NCBI GenBank assembly: GCA_947176615.1
Contig: CAMWRO010000035.1
Location: forward strand, 1 to 15,846
Length of the DNA: 15,846 bases
Direction: 5' to 3'
Source of the DNA: an uncultured Porphyromonadaceae bacterium
GTDB taxonomy: Bacteria; Bacteroidota; Bacteroidia; Bacteroidales; Muribaculaceae
Of this stretch, positions 1 through 7,146 are shown piece by piece. Under the pieces are notes generated by a model. It worked only from the letters and a program-made list of their open reading frames with translations. It did no database searches and was not told the DNA's origin. The translations under genes were made by a program, and so were the position numbers. Position 1 is the first letter of the stretch. Each line of letters begins with the position of its first letter.

Positions 1-11
1 GTACTTCCTTG

Positions 12-84
12 TGATCCGCCTGGGGCTCGAACCCAGGACCCCAACATTAAAAGTGTTGTGCTCTACCAGCTGAGCTAGCGAATC
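12..84 (-). tRNA. tRNA-Lys (anticodon UUU)
   Basis: On the minus strand a complete 73-nt cloverleaf can be folded. The 7-bp acceptor stem GATTCGC/GCGGATC contains one G-U pair. The anticodon stem is CAACA/TGTTG around the loop CTTTTAA, which places UUU at the anticodon and so reads lysine codons. The T arm is CTGGG-TTCGAGC-CCCAG. The discriminator base is A and the next bases are CAC, so CCA is not encoded and must be added by the CCA-adding enzyme, whose gene is also in this window. A canonical promoter lies about 22 bases upstream. Confidence 0.97.
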
Positions 85-105
85 GGCTTTTCCTTAAAAG
101 CGATG

Positions 106-137
106 CAAAGTTAGGCACTTTTTTTGAATGTTCCAAA
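106..137 (-). promoter_or_regulatory. Bacteroidetes-type promoter of tRNA-Lys
   Basis: Read on the minus strand, TTTG at 137-134 is followed by a 20-base spacer and TAACTTTG at 113-106. This is a full match to the TTTG-N19-21-TAnnTTTG consensus of the Bacteroidetes primary sigma factor. The expected transcript start, near position 99, is 15 bases before the mature tRNA. Confidence 0.85.
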
Positions 138-264
138 TATTTTGGAAACTTTTTTGCGTTAATTTTTTAACTTATTTGTTAACTTGCTGCTATTCAGCGT
201 GTTTGTTTGTGGAGATTTTTTGGCTAATTTTGTGGCGTAATTGGTGTGTGGTGTCAGAGATGAC

Positions 265-302
265 AAAAACGGCCGCATTGCTTTGTGGGTGCAGTGCGGC
301 CG
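265..302 (-). terminator. Intrinsic terminator of the lipoprotein gene
   Basis: Arms at 270-281 and 291-302 (CGGCCGCA paired with TGCGGCCG, then a mismatch and three more pairs) form a GC-rich hairpin. On the minus strand it is followed directly by five T residues (269-265). It lies 30 bases past the stop codon of the lipoprotein gene and separates that gene from tRNA-Lys. Confidence 0.8.
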
Positions 303-333
303 AAAGGGTGGGAGAGGGTGTTGCGGAGGCCAA

Positions 334-1590
334 TTATATCTGTTTGGGCGAGGTTGCAATAAGGTTTAATGTTATAGTTATGTCATCTGCGTTGTTCCAT
401 AATCCGGCTAAATCAGAAATATGCTCGATGTTTAATTGAGGAAACAGTTCTTGGGTTATCATCGCGAGTGTCTTGTCGTCGGGATTGGCGGCAATCATTG
501 CATCGAGTTTGGCGTCAAGGGCCGGAAGGGCGGGCAGGAGTGGTTTGACAATCGGGTCAAGCATCTTTTTTGTCAATACGAGGCTTATGCCGCTCGGATT
601 TTCCGCTACCATAATCGGAAACCCGGTTTTGTTTATTTTGGCAAAAAGGGTTATCAGGGCGTCGGTGTCAACTCCGGCTGCGGTCAGTTTCCCGATAATG
701 ATTTTTTCTATCTCGGCCATTGCTCCGTCGTTTTCATTGGGGTCCCGGCCATTGTCAATCATGATTTGGTCAAGAATGTTTGGGACGTAGGGCGTAAGCA
801 TGAGCATGTCTCCGGCGCAATACCAAAACATCAGGTTTTTGCCTGAAGTTTCCCATGTCCCGGCAACCGGACTATATGTGCCGGTGGTTTTGTCAATGCC
901 TTCCGACATCATTTTCAGAAAATCTGCCTCGCGGGTGAATGTTGCTGTGACGTTGCCGTCGGGGTTGAATGACACCGACTTGATTGTCTGATAGACCAAG
1001 TTGCCAAGAATGAGGCTCAATGTCGGGCCGATTTTTGCCGTTTCGGGAGAACTTTCCATCCCTGTAAAGCTGACCACAACCGGTGCCTCAGGCATTGCTT
1101 CGGGTGCGAGGGGCAGAAGTCGTCCCGGTACCCATGTGCCTGCAAGTCTTCCTTCGGCTTTGGTTGTCAGCGCCGATGTTACGGCAACTGCAGCTTTACC
1201 GTCGGGCGATACGGTTCCCTCGGCTGTGAGGGTGTAAATTGATGACGGAGCGTCGGCACGCGAGTCGGGGAGCATTGCGGGTGGCGTGTTTAGATTTTTC
1301 GTGCCTTTTAATGTAAAACTTCCGTCGGGTTGCTCGTCCAGCTCGACATCCACGATGATTTCTGGATAGCCGGGAATGACATTGCTCAATGTTATGGTGC
1401 CGCTTTGGGCATCATGGGCATCGACTGTCAGCGTGCCATAGGAACGGTCACCGTTGAATGTGAGCATCGCATCAGTTCCGGTGATAGGGCCGGTCGGGAG
1501 TTCTTGCCACGGTGCTTTATCATCGTCGCTACATGCCGAAAAGATTGCAAGCGAGAGGGAGAATAAAATAGTTAGAAACGTCCGATTCAT
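334..1590 (-). CDS. Secreted lipoprotein of unknown function
   Basis: The 418-residue product starts with a basic residue, a hydrophobic stretch and the lipobox FSAC, giving a lipidated Cys20. This is followed by SDDDK, the acidic tail common in surface-exposed Bacteroidales lipoproteins. Residues 40-145 look beta-rich, with repeated stretches of the type FNGDRSYGTLTV and DGSFTLKGTKNL, as in lipocalin-like or DUF4925-type lipoproteins; that family label is a guess from memory. Residues 145-290 contain a second beta-like section ending in TGTYSPVAGTWETSGKNLMF, and the C-terminal 120 residues look helical. No catalytic motif was recognised. The gene stands alone, ends in its own terminator, and diverges from the SPFH gene with 130 bases between the two starts. 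The ATG at 1590 is supported by the signal peptide. Confidence 0.8.
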   Translation of the reverse strand: MNRTFLTILFSLSLAIFSACSDDDKAPWQELPTGPITGTDAMLTFNGDRSYGTLTVDAHDAQSGTITLSNVIPGYPEIIVDVELDEQPDGSFTLKGTKNLNTPPAMLPDSRADAPSSIYTLTAEGTVSPDGKAAVAVTSALTTKAEGRLAGTWVPGRLLPLAPEAMPEAPVVVSFTGMESSPETAKIGPTLSLILGNLVYQTIKSVSFNPDGNVTATFTREADFLKMMSEGIDKTTGTYSPVAGTWETSGKNLMFWYCAGDMLMLTPYVPNILDQIMIDNGRDPNENDGAMAEIEKIIIGKLTAAGVDTDALITLFAKINKTGFPIMVAENPSGISLVLTKKMLDPIVKPLLPALPALDAKLDAMIAANPDDKTLAMITQELFPQLNIEHISDLAGLWNNADDITITLNLIATSPKQI

Positions 1591-1627
1591 TTTGTAATAG
1601 AATTAGATATATTTACTTTAACAATCC

Positions 1628-1659
1628 AACAGATAAAAATGATTATCGGCACTTGCAAA
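1628..1659 (-). promoter_or_regulatory. Possible promoter of the lipoprotein gene
   Basis: On the minus strand TTTG at 1659-1656 is followed after 20 bases by TATCTGTT at 1635-1628, which matches the TAnnTTTG -7 element with two mismatches. The -33 element abuts the one used in the opposite direction. The weak -7 makes this tentative. Confidence 0.35.
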
Positions 1660-1683
1660 TAATGAAAATTATAGATATATTTG
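1652..1683 (+). promoter_or_regulatory. Bacteroidetes-type promoter of the SPFH-RHH pair
   Basis: CTTG at 1652-1655, a 20-base spacer and TATATTTG at 1676-1683 match the Bacteroidetes -33/-7 consensus. Transcription would start near 1690, about 30 bases before the ATG at 1721. Confidence 0.75.
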
Positions 1684-1720
1684 CAATGTTAAAATAATAT
1701 CAAATTAATATCATCGAATT

Positions 1721-2668
1721 ATGGAGAATAAAGAGTATTCTTTCAGAGGGATGTGTGCCAACGGTTTCGGCCTGCTGGCCGTCCAGTGTATTTTGATTCC
1801 AGCCTTGATAGCTGTTGTAAACATCTTGTTTTTAGATGTTTTGGTCATTACTGTCCCGGTGTCGGTCATTCTCGGACTATTGTGGTGCATACTGTGGGGC
1901 GGATTCTTTGTCCAGCAGCCAAACCAGTCGCGAGTGATGATTTTTTTTGGAGAATATCGCGGAACGTTTCATAAGACAGGTTTTTATTGGTGCAACCCGT
2001 TCATGTCACGCAAAAAAATGTCGTTACGCATCCGCAACATGGACATCGAGCCTATCAAGGTCAATGACAAGATAGGCAATCCGGTGCTTATCGGCATGGT
2101 GCTCGTGTGGAAGGTAAAAGATACCTATCGCGCTGTTTTTGACGTTGACACCCCCGACACCCCTGTAGTGGTAAGCGGTACAAATGCGACCGAGCATTCA
2201 TCGCGCAGATCGGCGCTTGAAGAATTTGTGCGCATACAGAGCGACGCTGCGCTGCGCGAGGTCACCGGTCAGTTTGCCTACGACGAGACCGATAACGCAG
2301 CGGAAGAAATCACTTTGCGCGGCGGTGGTGACGAGATAAACGACTTGCTAGAACACAAAATCAACGAGCGTCTCGCGATGGCCGGTATCGAAGTCGTGGA
2401 GGCCCGTCTCAACTATCTCGCCTATGCTCCCGAGATTGCCGCTGTCATGTTGCGCCGTCAGCAGGCATCGGCCATAATCGCTGCGCGTGAAAAGATTGTC
2501 GAGGGTGCGGTCTCGATGGTGAAGATGGCGCTTGACCAGTTGAGCGAGGAGCAGATTGTGGAACTCGACGAGGAAAGAAAGGCTGCGATGGTGAGCAATC
2601 TTCTCGTCGTATTGTGTGCCGACGAGCCCGCTCAGCCAGTGTTGAACACCGGGACATTATATCAGTAA
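1721..2668 (+). CDS. SPFH/Band-7 domain membrane protein
   Basis: This 315-residue product has two hydrophobic segments at about residues 16-38 and 41-63. These are followed by an SPFH (stomatin/prohibitin/flotillin/HflK) domain at about 62-250, beginning with QPNQSRVMIFFGEYRGT and including the typical strand VLIGMVLVWKVKD. A charged helical section (about 205-290) contains INERLAMAGIEVVEARLNYLAYAPEIAAVMLRRQQA, the usual end of the domain and the likely oligomerisation part. Family members form large ring or cage assemblies on membranes and organise or protect other membrane proteins. The client here is unknown. The gene is followed after two bases by a small Arc-like gene, with a promoter upstream and a terminator after the pair, so the two form one transcription unit. 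Confidence 0.9.
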   Translation: MENKEYSFRGMCANGFGLLAVQCILIPALIAVVNILFLDVLVITVPVSVILGLLWCILWGGFFVQQPNQSRVMIFFGEYRGTFHKTGFYWCNPFMSRKKMSLRIRNMDIEPIKVNDKIGNPVLIGMVLVWKVKDTYRAVFDVDTPDTPVVVSGTNATEHSSRRSALEEFVRIQSDAALREVTGQFAYDETDNAAEEITLRGGGDEINDLLEHKINERLAMAGIEVVEARLNYLAYAPEIAAVMLRRQQASAIIAAREKIVEGAVSMVKMALDQLSEEQIVELDEERKAAMVSNLLVVLCADEPAQPVLNTGTLYQ

Positions 2669-2670
2669 TC

Positions 2671-2850
2671 ATGGCGGCCAAAGCACCAAGTAAAGGTTTT
2701 TTGTTGAGGCTTGACCCTGAAACCATGGAAATGGTGGAGCGATGGGCCGAACAGGAATTTCGCTCGGTCAATGGTCAGATTCAATGGATAATCAACGACG
2801 CGCTCAACCGCTATAAACGTAAGCCTGCCAAGAAAAAATCTTCAAATTGA
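2671..2850 (+). CDS. Arc-like ribbon-helix-helix protein
   Basis: This 59-residue basic protein begins MAAKAPSKGFLLRLDPETME. A short strand (GFLLRLDP, residues 9-16) precedes helix A (ETMEMVERWAEQEF), a turn (RSVN) and helix B (GQIQWIINDALNRYKR), the order of the MetJ/Arc fold. A Lys-rich tail, KPAKKKSSN, ends it. Such proteins dimerise and normally place the strand in the DNA major groove; DNA binding here is inferred. The ATG at 2671, two bases after the SPFH stop, is chosen over a longer upstream reading because the strand starts soon after it and the longer version would lie inside SPFH coding sequence. Genes of this shape next to SPFH genes occur in other bacteria, from memory. No toxin partner is adjacent. 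Confidence 0.85.
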   Translation: MAAKAPSKGFLLRLDPETMEMVERWAEQEFRSVNGQIQWIINDALNRYKRKPAKKKSSN

Positions 2851-2900
2851 AACTATGCAGTAGATGCCGAGGAGGTATCTAAAAACACCCTTATAACACA

Positions 2901-2948
2901 AAGTCTCGGAAACCGCGCTAATTTGCGGTTTCCGAGACTTCTGTTTTT
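2901..2948 (+). terminator. Strong intrinsic terminator after the SPFH-RHH pair
   Basis: A perfect 16-bp inverted repeat (AAGTCTCGGAAACCGC at 2901-2916 and its complement at 2925-2940) with an 8-base loop is followed by CTGTTTTT. It lies 51 bases after the RHH stop. The six-gene operon on the other strand converges on it, so it may work in both directions, although the T run is better on the plus side. Confidence 0.88.
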
Positions 2949-2962
2949 CAAAAAAGACGCGA

Positions 2963-3256
2963 TTAAAACTCGTAATCCACGCAGGCTCGCGCCTCTTTGT
3001 GCCCGGCAAGCAGACCGGCGGCAGCGACGTGGGCGGGATGTTTTGCATATACTTCCACATCGGCCATCGTGGGGACCACTGCGGTCAACACGACATCCCA
3101 TGTCTCGGCGGGATTTTCATTGATTCCCACTTCCATTGACTGAAGTACGTCAATTGTCTGCGGCAGGTTGAGAAGGGCGCGTTTGAAATCTTCGGCAACA
3201 CGGCGGCGCACGTCGGCATCGCCGGTGAGTTTGAACATTACGATATGTTTTACCAT
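2963..3256 (-). CDS. Dabb (stress-responsive A/B barrel) domain protein
   Basis: The 97-residue product begins MVKHIVMFKL, the usual first strand of the dimeric alpha/beta barrel (Dabb) family. The helix RRVAEDFKRALLNLP, the strand VLQSMEVGINENP and the segment TWDVVLTAVVPTMADVEVYAKHPAHVAAA, with its conserved Y..HP.H, complete one ferredoxin-like unit. The length matches single-domain members, which form dimers. Known relatives range from polyketide cyclases to stress-induced proteins of unclear reaction, so no substrate is assigned. It is the last gene of the operon, 11 bases after the nucleotidase stop codon. Family assignment is secure; function is not. Confidence 0.88.
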   Translation of the reverse strand: MVKHIVMFKLTGDADVRRRVAEDFKRALLNLPQTIDVLQSMEVGINENPAETWDVVLTAVVPTMADVEVYAKHPAHVAAAGLLAGHKEARACVDYEF

Positions 3257-3267
3257 AAAAATTACTA

Positions 3268-4785
3268 TTACATGAATGTCATACGGTTGGTTTTGTCGGG
3301 ATTGGCAAGGAGGTCGTTGATGCGACCCTGAGAGATGTAGTCAATGAGTGTCTGATACAGCACCTCGTTGCTGCGTGCAATGATGTTGCCGCGTGTCAGC
3401 GGGGTCATGTAGTCATTGCCGGCGGCAAGATAGTCAATGGTCGCGAGACGATATACTTTGTCAGGGTCAATCGGTTTGCCGTCAATAGTTGCGCTGTTGA
3501 TGGCTTTTGTTTCGGGATCATACAGCACGCGCACATTGCCCGACACGCCGTTGCCGTCCTGAGTCGCCATGACGGCGAGGTTGTCGAGCAGGTCCTTGCC
3601 CTTGATTTCCGTTACAACGATTGAGTTGTCAAACGGGGCAATGTCGATAATCTCGCCTTGTGTGATTGTTCCGGCAGCGAGATCGGTGCGTATTCCGCCT
3701 TTGTTCATTATTGCAACGTCGACGGGCTTGCCACACAATTCGGCACCGCGCATCATCACGAAATCACTCAGCAGGTTCAGCATTTCCGGACTTTTGCGGC
3801 CAAATTCATAGGGGGTAGTGCCGATTTCGATGGCGCGCATGGAGTCGACCTTGGCGCGATAAGGAGCTATGATGGCCTCGGCCTCGGAATCGAGACGGTC
3901 GTCAAGCCGCTTGTCGACCGGGATGAGACGTGCTTTCACGTTGCGGGTGTTGAGGTCAATGTCGATTTCGCCGAGATAGGCGCCGCTCGAACCGGTCTGC
4001 AACACGCTGATGGTATCGCCGTCGGCATTGGCAACGCGCCAAGTCGGTGTTGTCGTGTCGGCAGGGTTGACAACGGTGTGGGAATGACCGCCTATGATAA
4101 CGTCGATGTCGCGTGATGCGGCTGCAAGTTTCAAGTCGTCATAATCCTTGTCGTTGGAGTAGCCGATATGGGTCACAGCGATGACCATATCCACTTTTTT
4201 GTCTTTTTTGAGACGGGCGGCCTCGGCGTTTGCGGCTTGAACGGCATCCTCATATCTGACACCTTTGTAGTTGTCGGCCGATATGATGCCGGCCGGGTTG
4301 AGGTTGATGCCGATAAAGCCTATTTTCTTTCCGTCGGCCTCTTTGACCACCGACGGGACGAAAAGTCCCTCAAGAGGAGTGCCTGTCATGTCATAATTGG
4401 TCGAGAGGCGGGCGGCATTGAGTTGTTTCCACTCGCGGGAAAGCGCGTCAAGACCTTTGTCAAACTCATGATTGCCCAGTATCTGGATGTCATATCCCAG
4501 ATAGTTCATCATCTTGCGCTCCACCTCGCCGCTGAACAGCGTGTAGTAAAGCGAGCCTTGAACGGCGTCGCCCGCGTCAATCAGAAGAACGTCGGGGCGC
4601 GCGGCGCGCACACTGTCGACCAGTACTTTGCGACGAACTATGCCGCCCTTGTCGTGACGGTCCGGCTCGATGGCCGAATGAGTGTCGTTGGTGTGCAGGA
4701 TGACGAGATGGCCGTCACCTTTTCCCGATGGGTTGCAGGCACTCAGGGCGAGTGCGCCGACAATCAGAATGTGGCTAAGTTTCAT
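3268..4785 (-). CDS. 5'-nucleotidase/UshA-family metallophosphoesterase lipoprotein
   Basis: The 505-residue product carries a lipoprotein signal (LSAC, Cys17), so it should be anchored in the periplasm or at the surface. The calcineurin-like domain holds the two-metal motifs in order: TNDTHS (32-37), GDAVQG (72-77), GNHEFD (104-109), THIG (205-208) and GGHSH (232-236). The C-terminal 5'-nucleotidase domain (about 315-500) has NKGGIRTDL (361-369), PFDN (384-387) and DYLAAGNDYM (451-460), which contribute to nucleoside binding. Both halves look intact, as in E. coli UshA, so hydrolysis of extracellular nucleotides to nucleoside and phosphate is the likely reaction; other phosphoesters are possible. 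The ATG at 4785 lies five bases after the queE stop, which indicates co-transcription. Confidence 0.9.
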   Translation of the reverse strand: MKLSHILIVGALALSACNPSGKGDGHLVILHTNDTHSAIEPDRHDKGGIVRRKVLVDSVRAARPDVLLIDAGDAVQGSLYYTLFSGEVERKMMNYLGYDIQILGNHEFDKGLDALSREWKQLNAARLSTNYDMTGTPLEGLFVPSVVKEADGKKIGFIGINLNPAGIISADNYKGVRYEDAVQAANAEAARLKKDKKVDMVIAVTHIGYSNDKDYDDLKLAAASRDIDVIIGGHSHTVVNPADTTTPTWRVANADGDTISVLQTGSSGAYLGEIDIDLNTRNVKARLIPVDKRLDDRLDSEAEAIIAPYRAKVDSMRAIEIGTTPYEFGRKSPEMLNLLSDFVMMRGAELCGKPVDVAIMNKGGIRTDLAAGTITQGEIIDIAPFDNSIVVTEIKGKDLLDNLAVMATQDGNGVSGNVRVLYDPETKAINSATIDGKPIDPDKVYRLATIDYLAAGNDYMTPLTRGNIIARSNEVLYQTLIDYISQGRINDLLANPDKTNRMTFM

Positions 4786-4790
4786 ATTGT

Positions 4791-5381
4791 TCAGGGTATA
4801 TTGATTATTTTATGGGTCTGTAAGGAGAGTCGCCAATGCGGGTGGGCGAGTATGTAGGCCACCACATCGTCAGTATTCTGTCCCGAGCAAGGCTGGAGCG
4901 CATAATGGCGAGCCTCGGGGAGTTGTGAAATCTGAGCCTCGACATCCTGCCCTGTATAGACGATTTTTATTTCGTCAATCCGGTCGAGTGCCACACGGGA
5001 TTTAGGCGTCTGGCACACAGCGTCTTTGGGCGAGCAGGTAATCCAGTCGATGCCGTCGGGCAGTGGAATTGTCCCGTTTGTCTCGATGTGGATGGTAAAT
5101 CCGGCCTCATGCAGCGCGTCGATTATCGCCGCGTCAATCTGCAACGCGGGTTCTCCGCCGGTGATGATGATGTGTCGTGACGGAAATCGGGATGCTTCGG
5201 CGACAATGTCGTCGATTGACATCGTGACTGATGCCGCGTGGTCGGTATCGCAGAACGGGCAGTGGAGGTTGCACCCGCTCAGTCTGAGGAACACGGCCGG
5301 CATCCCCGCGTGAAATCCTTCTCCCTGAAGGGAGTAAAAGATTTCGTTGACACGGTATGTGTGGCTGTCAGTCGGTCTCAT
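4791..5381 (-). CDS. queE: 7-carboxy-7-deazaguanine synthase (radical SAM)
   Basis: QueE converts 6-carboxytetrahydropterin to 7-carboxy-7-deazaguanine using S-adenosylmethionine and a [4Fe-4S] cluster, the second dedicated step towards preQ1 and queuosine after QueD. The 196-residue product has the start typical of the family (VNEIFYSLQGEGFHAGMPAVFLRLSGCNLHC in shortened form: YSLQGEG at 16-22). The cluster ligands are Cys37, Cys41 and Cys44 in CNLHCPFC, and a GGEP motif (75-78) serves SAM binding. ETNGT follows at 100-104 and QTHKIINIP ends the protein. The ATG at 5381 is preferred to an in-frame start 44 codons earlier, because the extension lies inside queD and does not resemble the family. 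Start and queD stop overlap by 14 bases, which suggests translational coupling. Confidence 0.95.
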   Translation of the reverse strand: MRPTDSHTYRVNEIFYSLQGEGFHAGMPAVFLRLSGCNLHCPFCDTDHAASVTMSIDDIVAEASRFPSRHIIITGGEPALQIDAAIIDALHEAGFTIHIETNGTIPLPDGIDWITCSPKDAVCQTPKSRVALDRIDEIKIVYTGQDVEAQISQLPEARHYALQPCSGQNTDDVVAYILAHPHWRLSLQTHKIINIP

Positions 5382-5700
5382 AGCTTGCAATATTACCCTC
5401 GCTTTCCTGAACATCCACCCGATAACAAGTGCTGATCTGGTCACATATCCACCGCGCGATGTTTTCGGCGGTGGGGTTGAACGGCAGCACGTCGTTGAAA
5501 TTGGCATGGTCAAGCATTCCTGTAATCCGTTCCTTGATGTGGGTAAAGTCTTCCACCATCCCGTCGGCGTTAAGCTCCCGGGCCTTACAGTGGATGGTTA
5601 TTATCCAGTTGTGGCCGTGGAGCGAGGTACACTTGCTGGGATAGGAGAGAGACAGGCTGTGTGAACCTGAAATTTCGATGCGTTTCGATATGTAATACAT
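5368..5700 (-). CDS. queD: 6-carboxy-5,6,7,8-tetrahydropterin synthase
   Basis: QueD converts 7,8-dihydroneopterin triphosphate to 6-carboxytetrahydropterin in the cytoplasm, feeding QueE, which is encoded directly downstream. The 110-residue product has zinc ligands His14 (SGSHSL) and His28/His30 (LHGHNW), with the catalytic Cys24 just before them. LDHANFND (63-70) and PTAENIA (76-82) are the usual mid-protein motifs. VQESEGNIASYE near the end holds the conserved Glu that positions the substrate. Length is normal for a bacterial QueD. It lies 11 bases after the cca stop. queC and queF are not in the window and must be elsewhere if the pathway is complete. Confidence 0.94.
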   Translation of the reverse strand: MYYISKRIEISGSHSLSLSYPSKCTSLHGHNWIITIHCKARELNADGMVEDFTHIKERITGMLDHANFNDVLPFNPTAENIARWICDQISTCYRVDVQESEGNIASYETD

Positions 5701-5711
5701 AGGTCGTGGGG

Positions 5712-7136
5712 TCAGATGTTGGTTACTGGAGACAATCCTTTCTCAGCGCCGAGGCGCAGCATCATCTCGCGGGCCTCGGCATAGTCGTTGCGTATCACTC
5801 CGTCGAGAATGGCGTCTTTTATGGCCTGCTTGATTTCGCCGATAACAGGGGAGCCGGTAAGTCCGAAAGTCTTCATGATTTCATTGCCGTCGACGGGCGG
5901 CTGGAAATTCCTTATTTCGTCGCGCTCGTTGAGGTCGATGATTTTTTTGCGCACAAGGGCGAAATTGTCGAGAAAACGCCTCACTTTCTCTTGATTCTTG
6001 GAGGTGATGTCGGCCTCGCAGAGAGTCATGAGGTCTTCGAGGTCGTCACCGGCGTCATTAATGAGCCTCCGAACTGCCGAATCGGTTACTTCCTCCTCGA
6101 CAAGGGCAATGGGGCGCATGTGCAGCTCGACAAGTTTTGCCACATATTTCATTTTCTCGTTAAGCGGCAGTTTCATGTCGCGGAAAATGCGTGGAACCAT
6201 GCGGCTGCCGATAAAGTTGTGGTTGTGGAACGTCCACCCGATTTTTTCGTCCCACCGTTTTGTCGCCGGCTTGGCGATGTCGTGCATCAGTGCTGCCCAT
6301 CTGAGCCACACATCGTCACTGTTGACGGCAACCTTGTCCAGCACTTCGAGCGTGTGGGCAAAATTGTCCTTGTGGCCGCGTCCGTTGACAACCTCGATAC
6401 CGCGCATAGCGTCGAGTTCGGGAAAAATCAGTTTCAGCAATCCGCATTGGGCAAGCAGAGTCCATCCGATTGACGGACGCCGTGACGCCATTATTTTCAT
6501 CAGCTCGTCCATAACCCTCTCGCGCGATATGATTTTTATGCGCTCGGCATTGCGGGTTATCGCGGCAAAAGTTTCGGGGAATATCTCGAATTCAAGCTGA
6601 GTGGCAAACCGTATGGCGCGCATCATCCTCAGCGGGTCATCGCTGAAGGTGACATCAGGATCGAGCGGGGTGCGGATAATCTGCCGGTTCAGGTCCTCCA
6701 GTCCGTCAAAGAGGTCAATGAGCGTCCCGAAAGATGATGTGTTGACCTGTAACGCCATCGCATTGATTGTGAAATCGCGGCGTGACAGATCTTCTTCAAG
6801 AGTGCCGTTTTCCACGATGGGTTTGCGCGAGTCGGCGCGGTATGACTCCTTGCGCGCCCCGACAAATTCGAGTTCCATGTCACGGCGTTTGACTTGGGCG
6901 GTCCCGAAGTTGCGGAACACGTTGAGCTTGGTGCCGCGTCCGAGCGACTTGGCGACAGCCTCGGCAAGCTCGATGCCGCTGCCGACGGTAACAAAATCGA
7001 TGTCCTTGGAATGGCGGTTGAGAAACAGGTCGCGCACATATCCGCCCACCGTATAGCAGGCACACTGCAGCGCATCGGCGGTCTCGCCGACAATATGGAA
7101 TATTTTAGTGTCGATTTTTTTTGCGATAGGGTGCAT
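5712..7136 (-). CDS. cca: CCA tRNA nucleotidyltransferase with HD domain
   Basis: The enzyme adds or repairs the 3'-CCA end of tRNAs. The 474-residue product has the class II nucleotidyltransferase signature GGYVRD (31-36) with the metal-binding pair D45/D47 (DIDFV). RRDFTINAMA (119-128) is followed by DDPLRMMRAIRFA (166-178) and ERVMDELMKI (206-215), which form the neck and base-recognition parts. A C-terminal HD domain follows, with H261 and MHDIAKP (H285, D286). The ATG at 7136 is preferred to the in-frame TTG at 7157, which overlaps the upstream gene's end; the family begins close to HPIAKKI. It lies 10 bases after the M24 peptidase stop. Both tRNA genes in this window lack encoded CCA, so this activity should be essential here. 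Confidence 0.95.
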   Translation of the reverse strand: MHPIAKKIDTKIFHIVGETADALQCACYTVGGYVRDLFLNRHSKDIDFVTVGSGIELAEAVAKSLGRGTKLNVFRNFGTAQVKRRDMELEFVGARKESYRADSRKPIVENGTLEEDLSRRDFTINAMALQVNTSSFGTLIDLFDGLEDLNRQIIRTPLDPDVTFSDDPLRMMRAIRFATQLEFEIFPETFAAITRNAERIKIISRERVMDELMKIMASRRPSIGWTLLAQCGLLKLIFPELDAMRGIEVVNGRGHKDNFAHTLEVLDKVAVNSDDVWLRWAALMHDIAKPATKRWDEKIGWTFHNHNFIGSRMVPRIFRDMKLPLNEKMKYVAKLVELHMRPIALVEEEVTDSAVRRLINDAGDDLEDLMTLCEADITSKNQEKVRRFLDNFALVRKKIIDLNERDEIRNFQPPVDGNEIMKTFGLTGSPVIGEIKQAIKDAILDGVIRNDYAEAREMMLRLGAEKGLSPVTNI

Positions 7137-7146
7137 AAACAACCTT

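Noticed and set aside
128..439. 103-residue plus-strand ORF
   Set aside because: It runs through AT-rich intergenic sequence, a terminator and antisense to the lipoprotein; composition is low-complexity hydrophobic and no family fits.
4168..4857. 229-residue plus-strand ORF opposite the nucleotidase
   Set aside because: Antisense shadow of a gene with all metal-binding motifs in order on the minus strand.
5706..6473. 255-residue plus-strand ORF opposite cca
   Set aside because: The minus strand encodes an unmistakable CCA-adding enzyme across the whole stretch; the plus frame is a codon-usage shadow with no motif.
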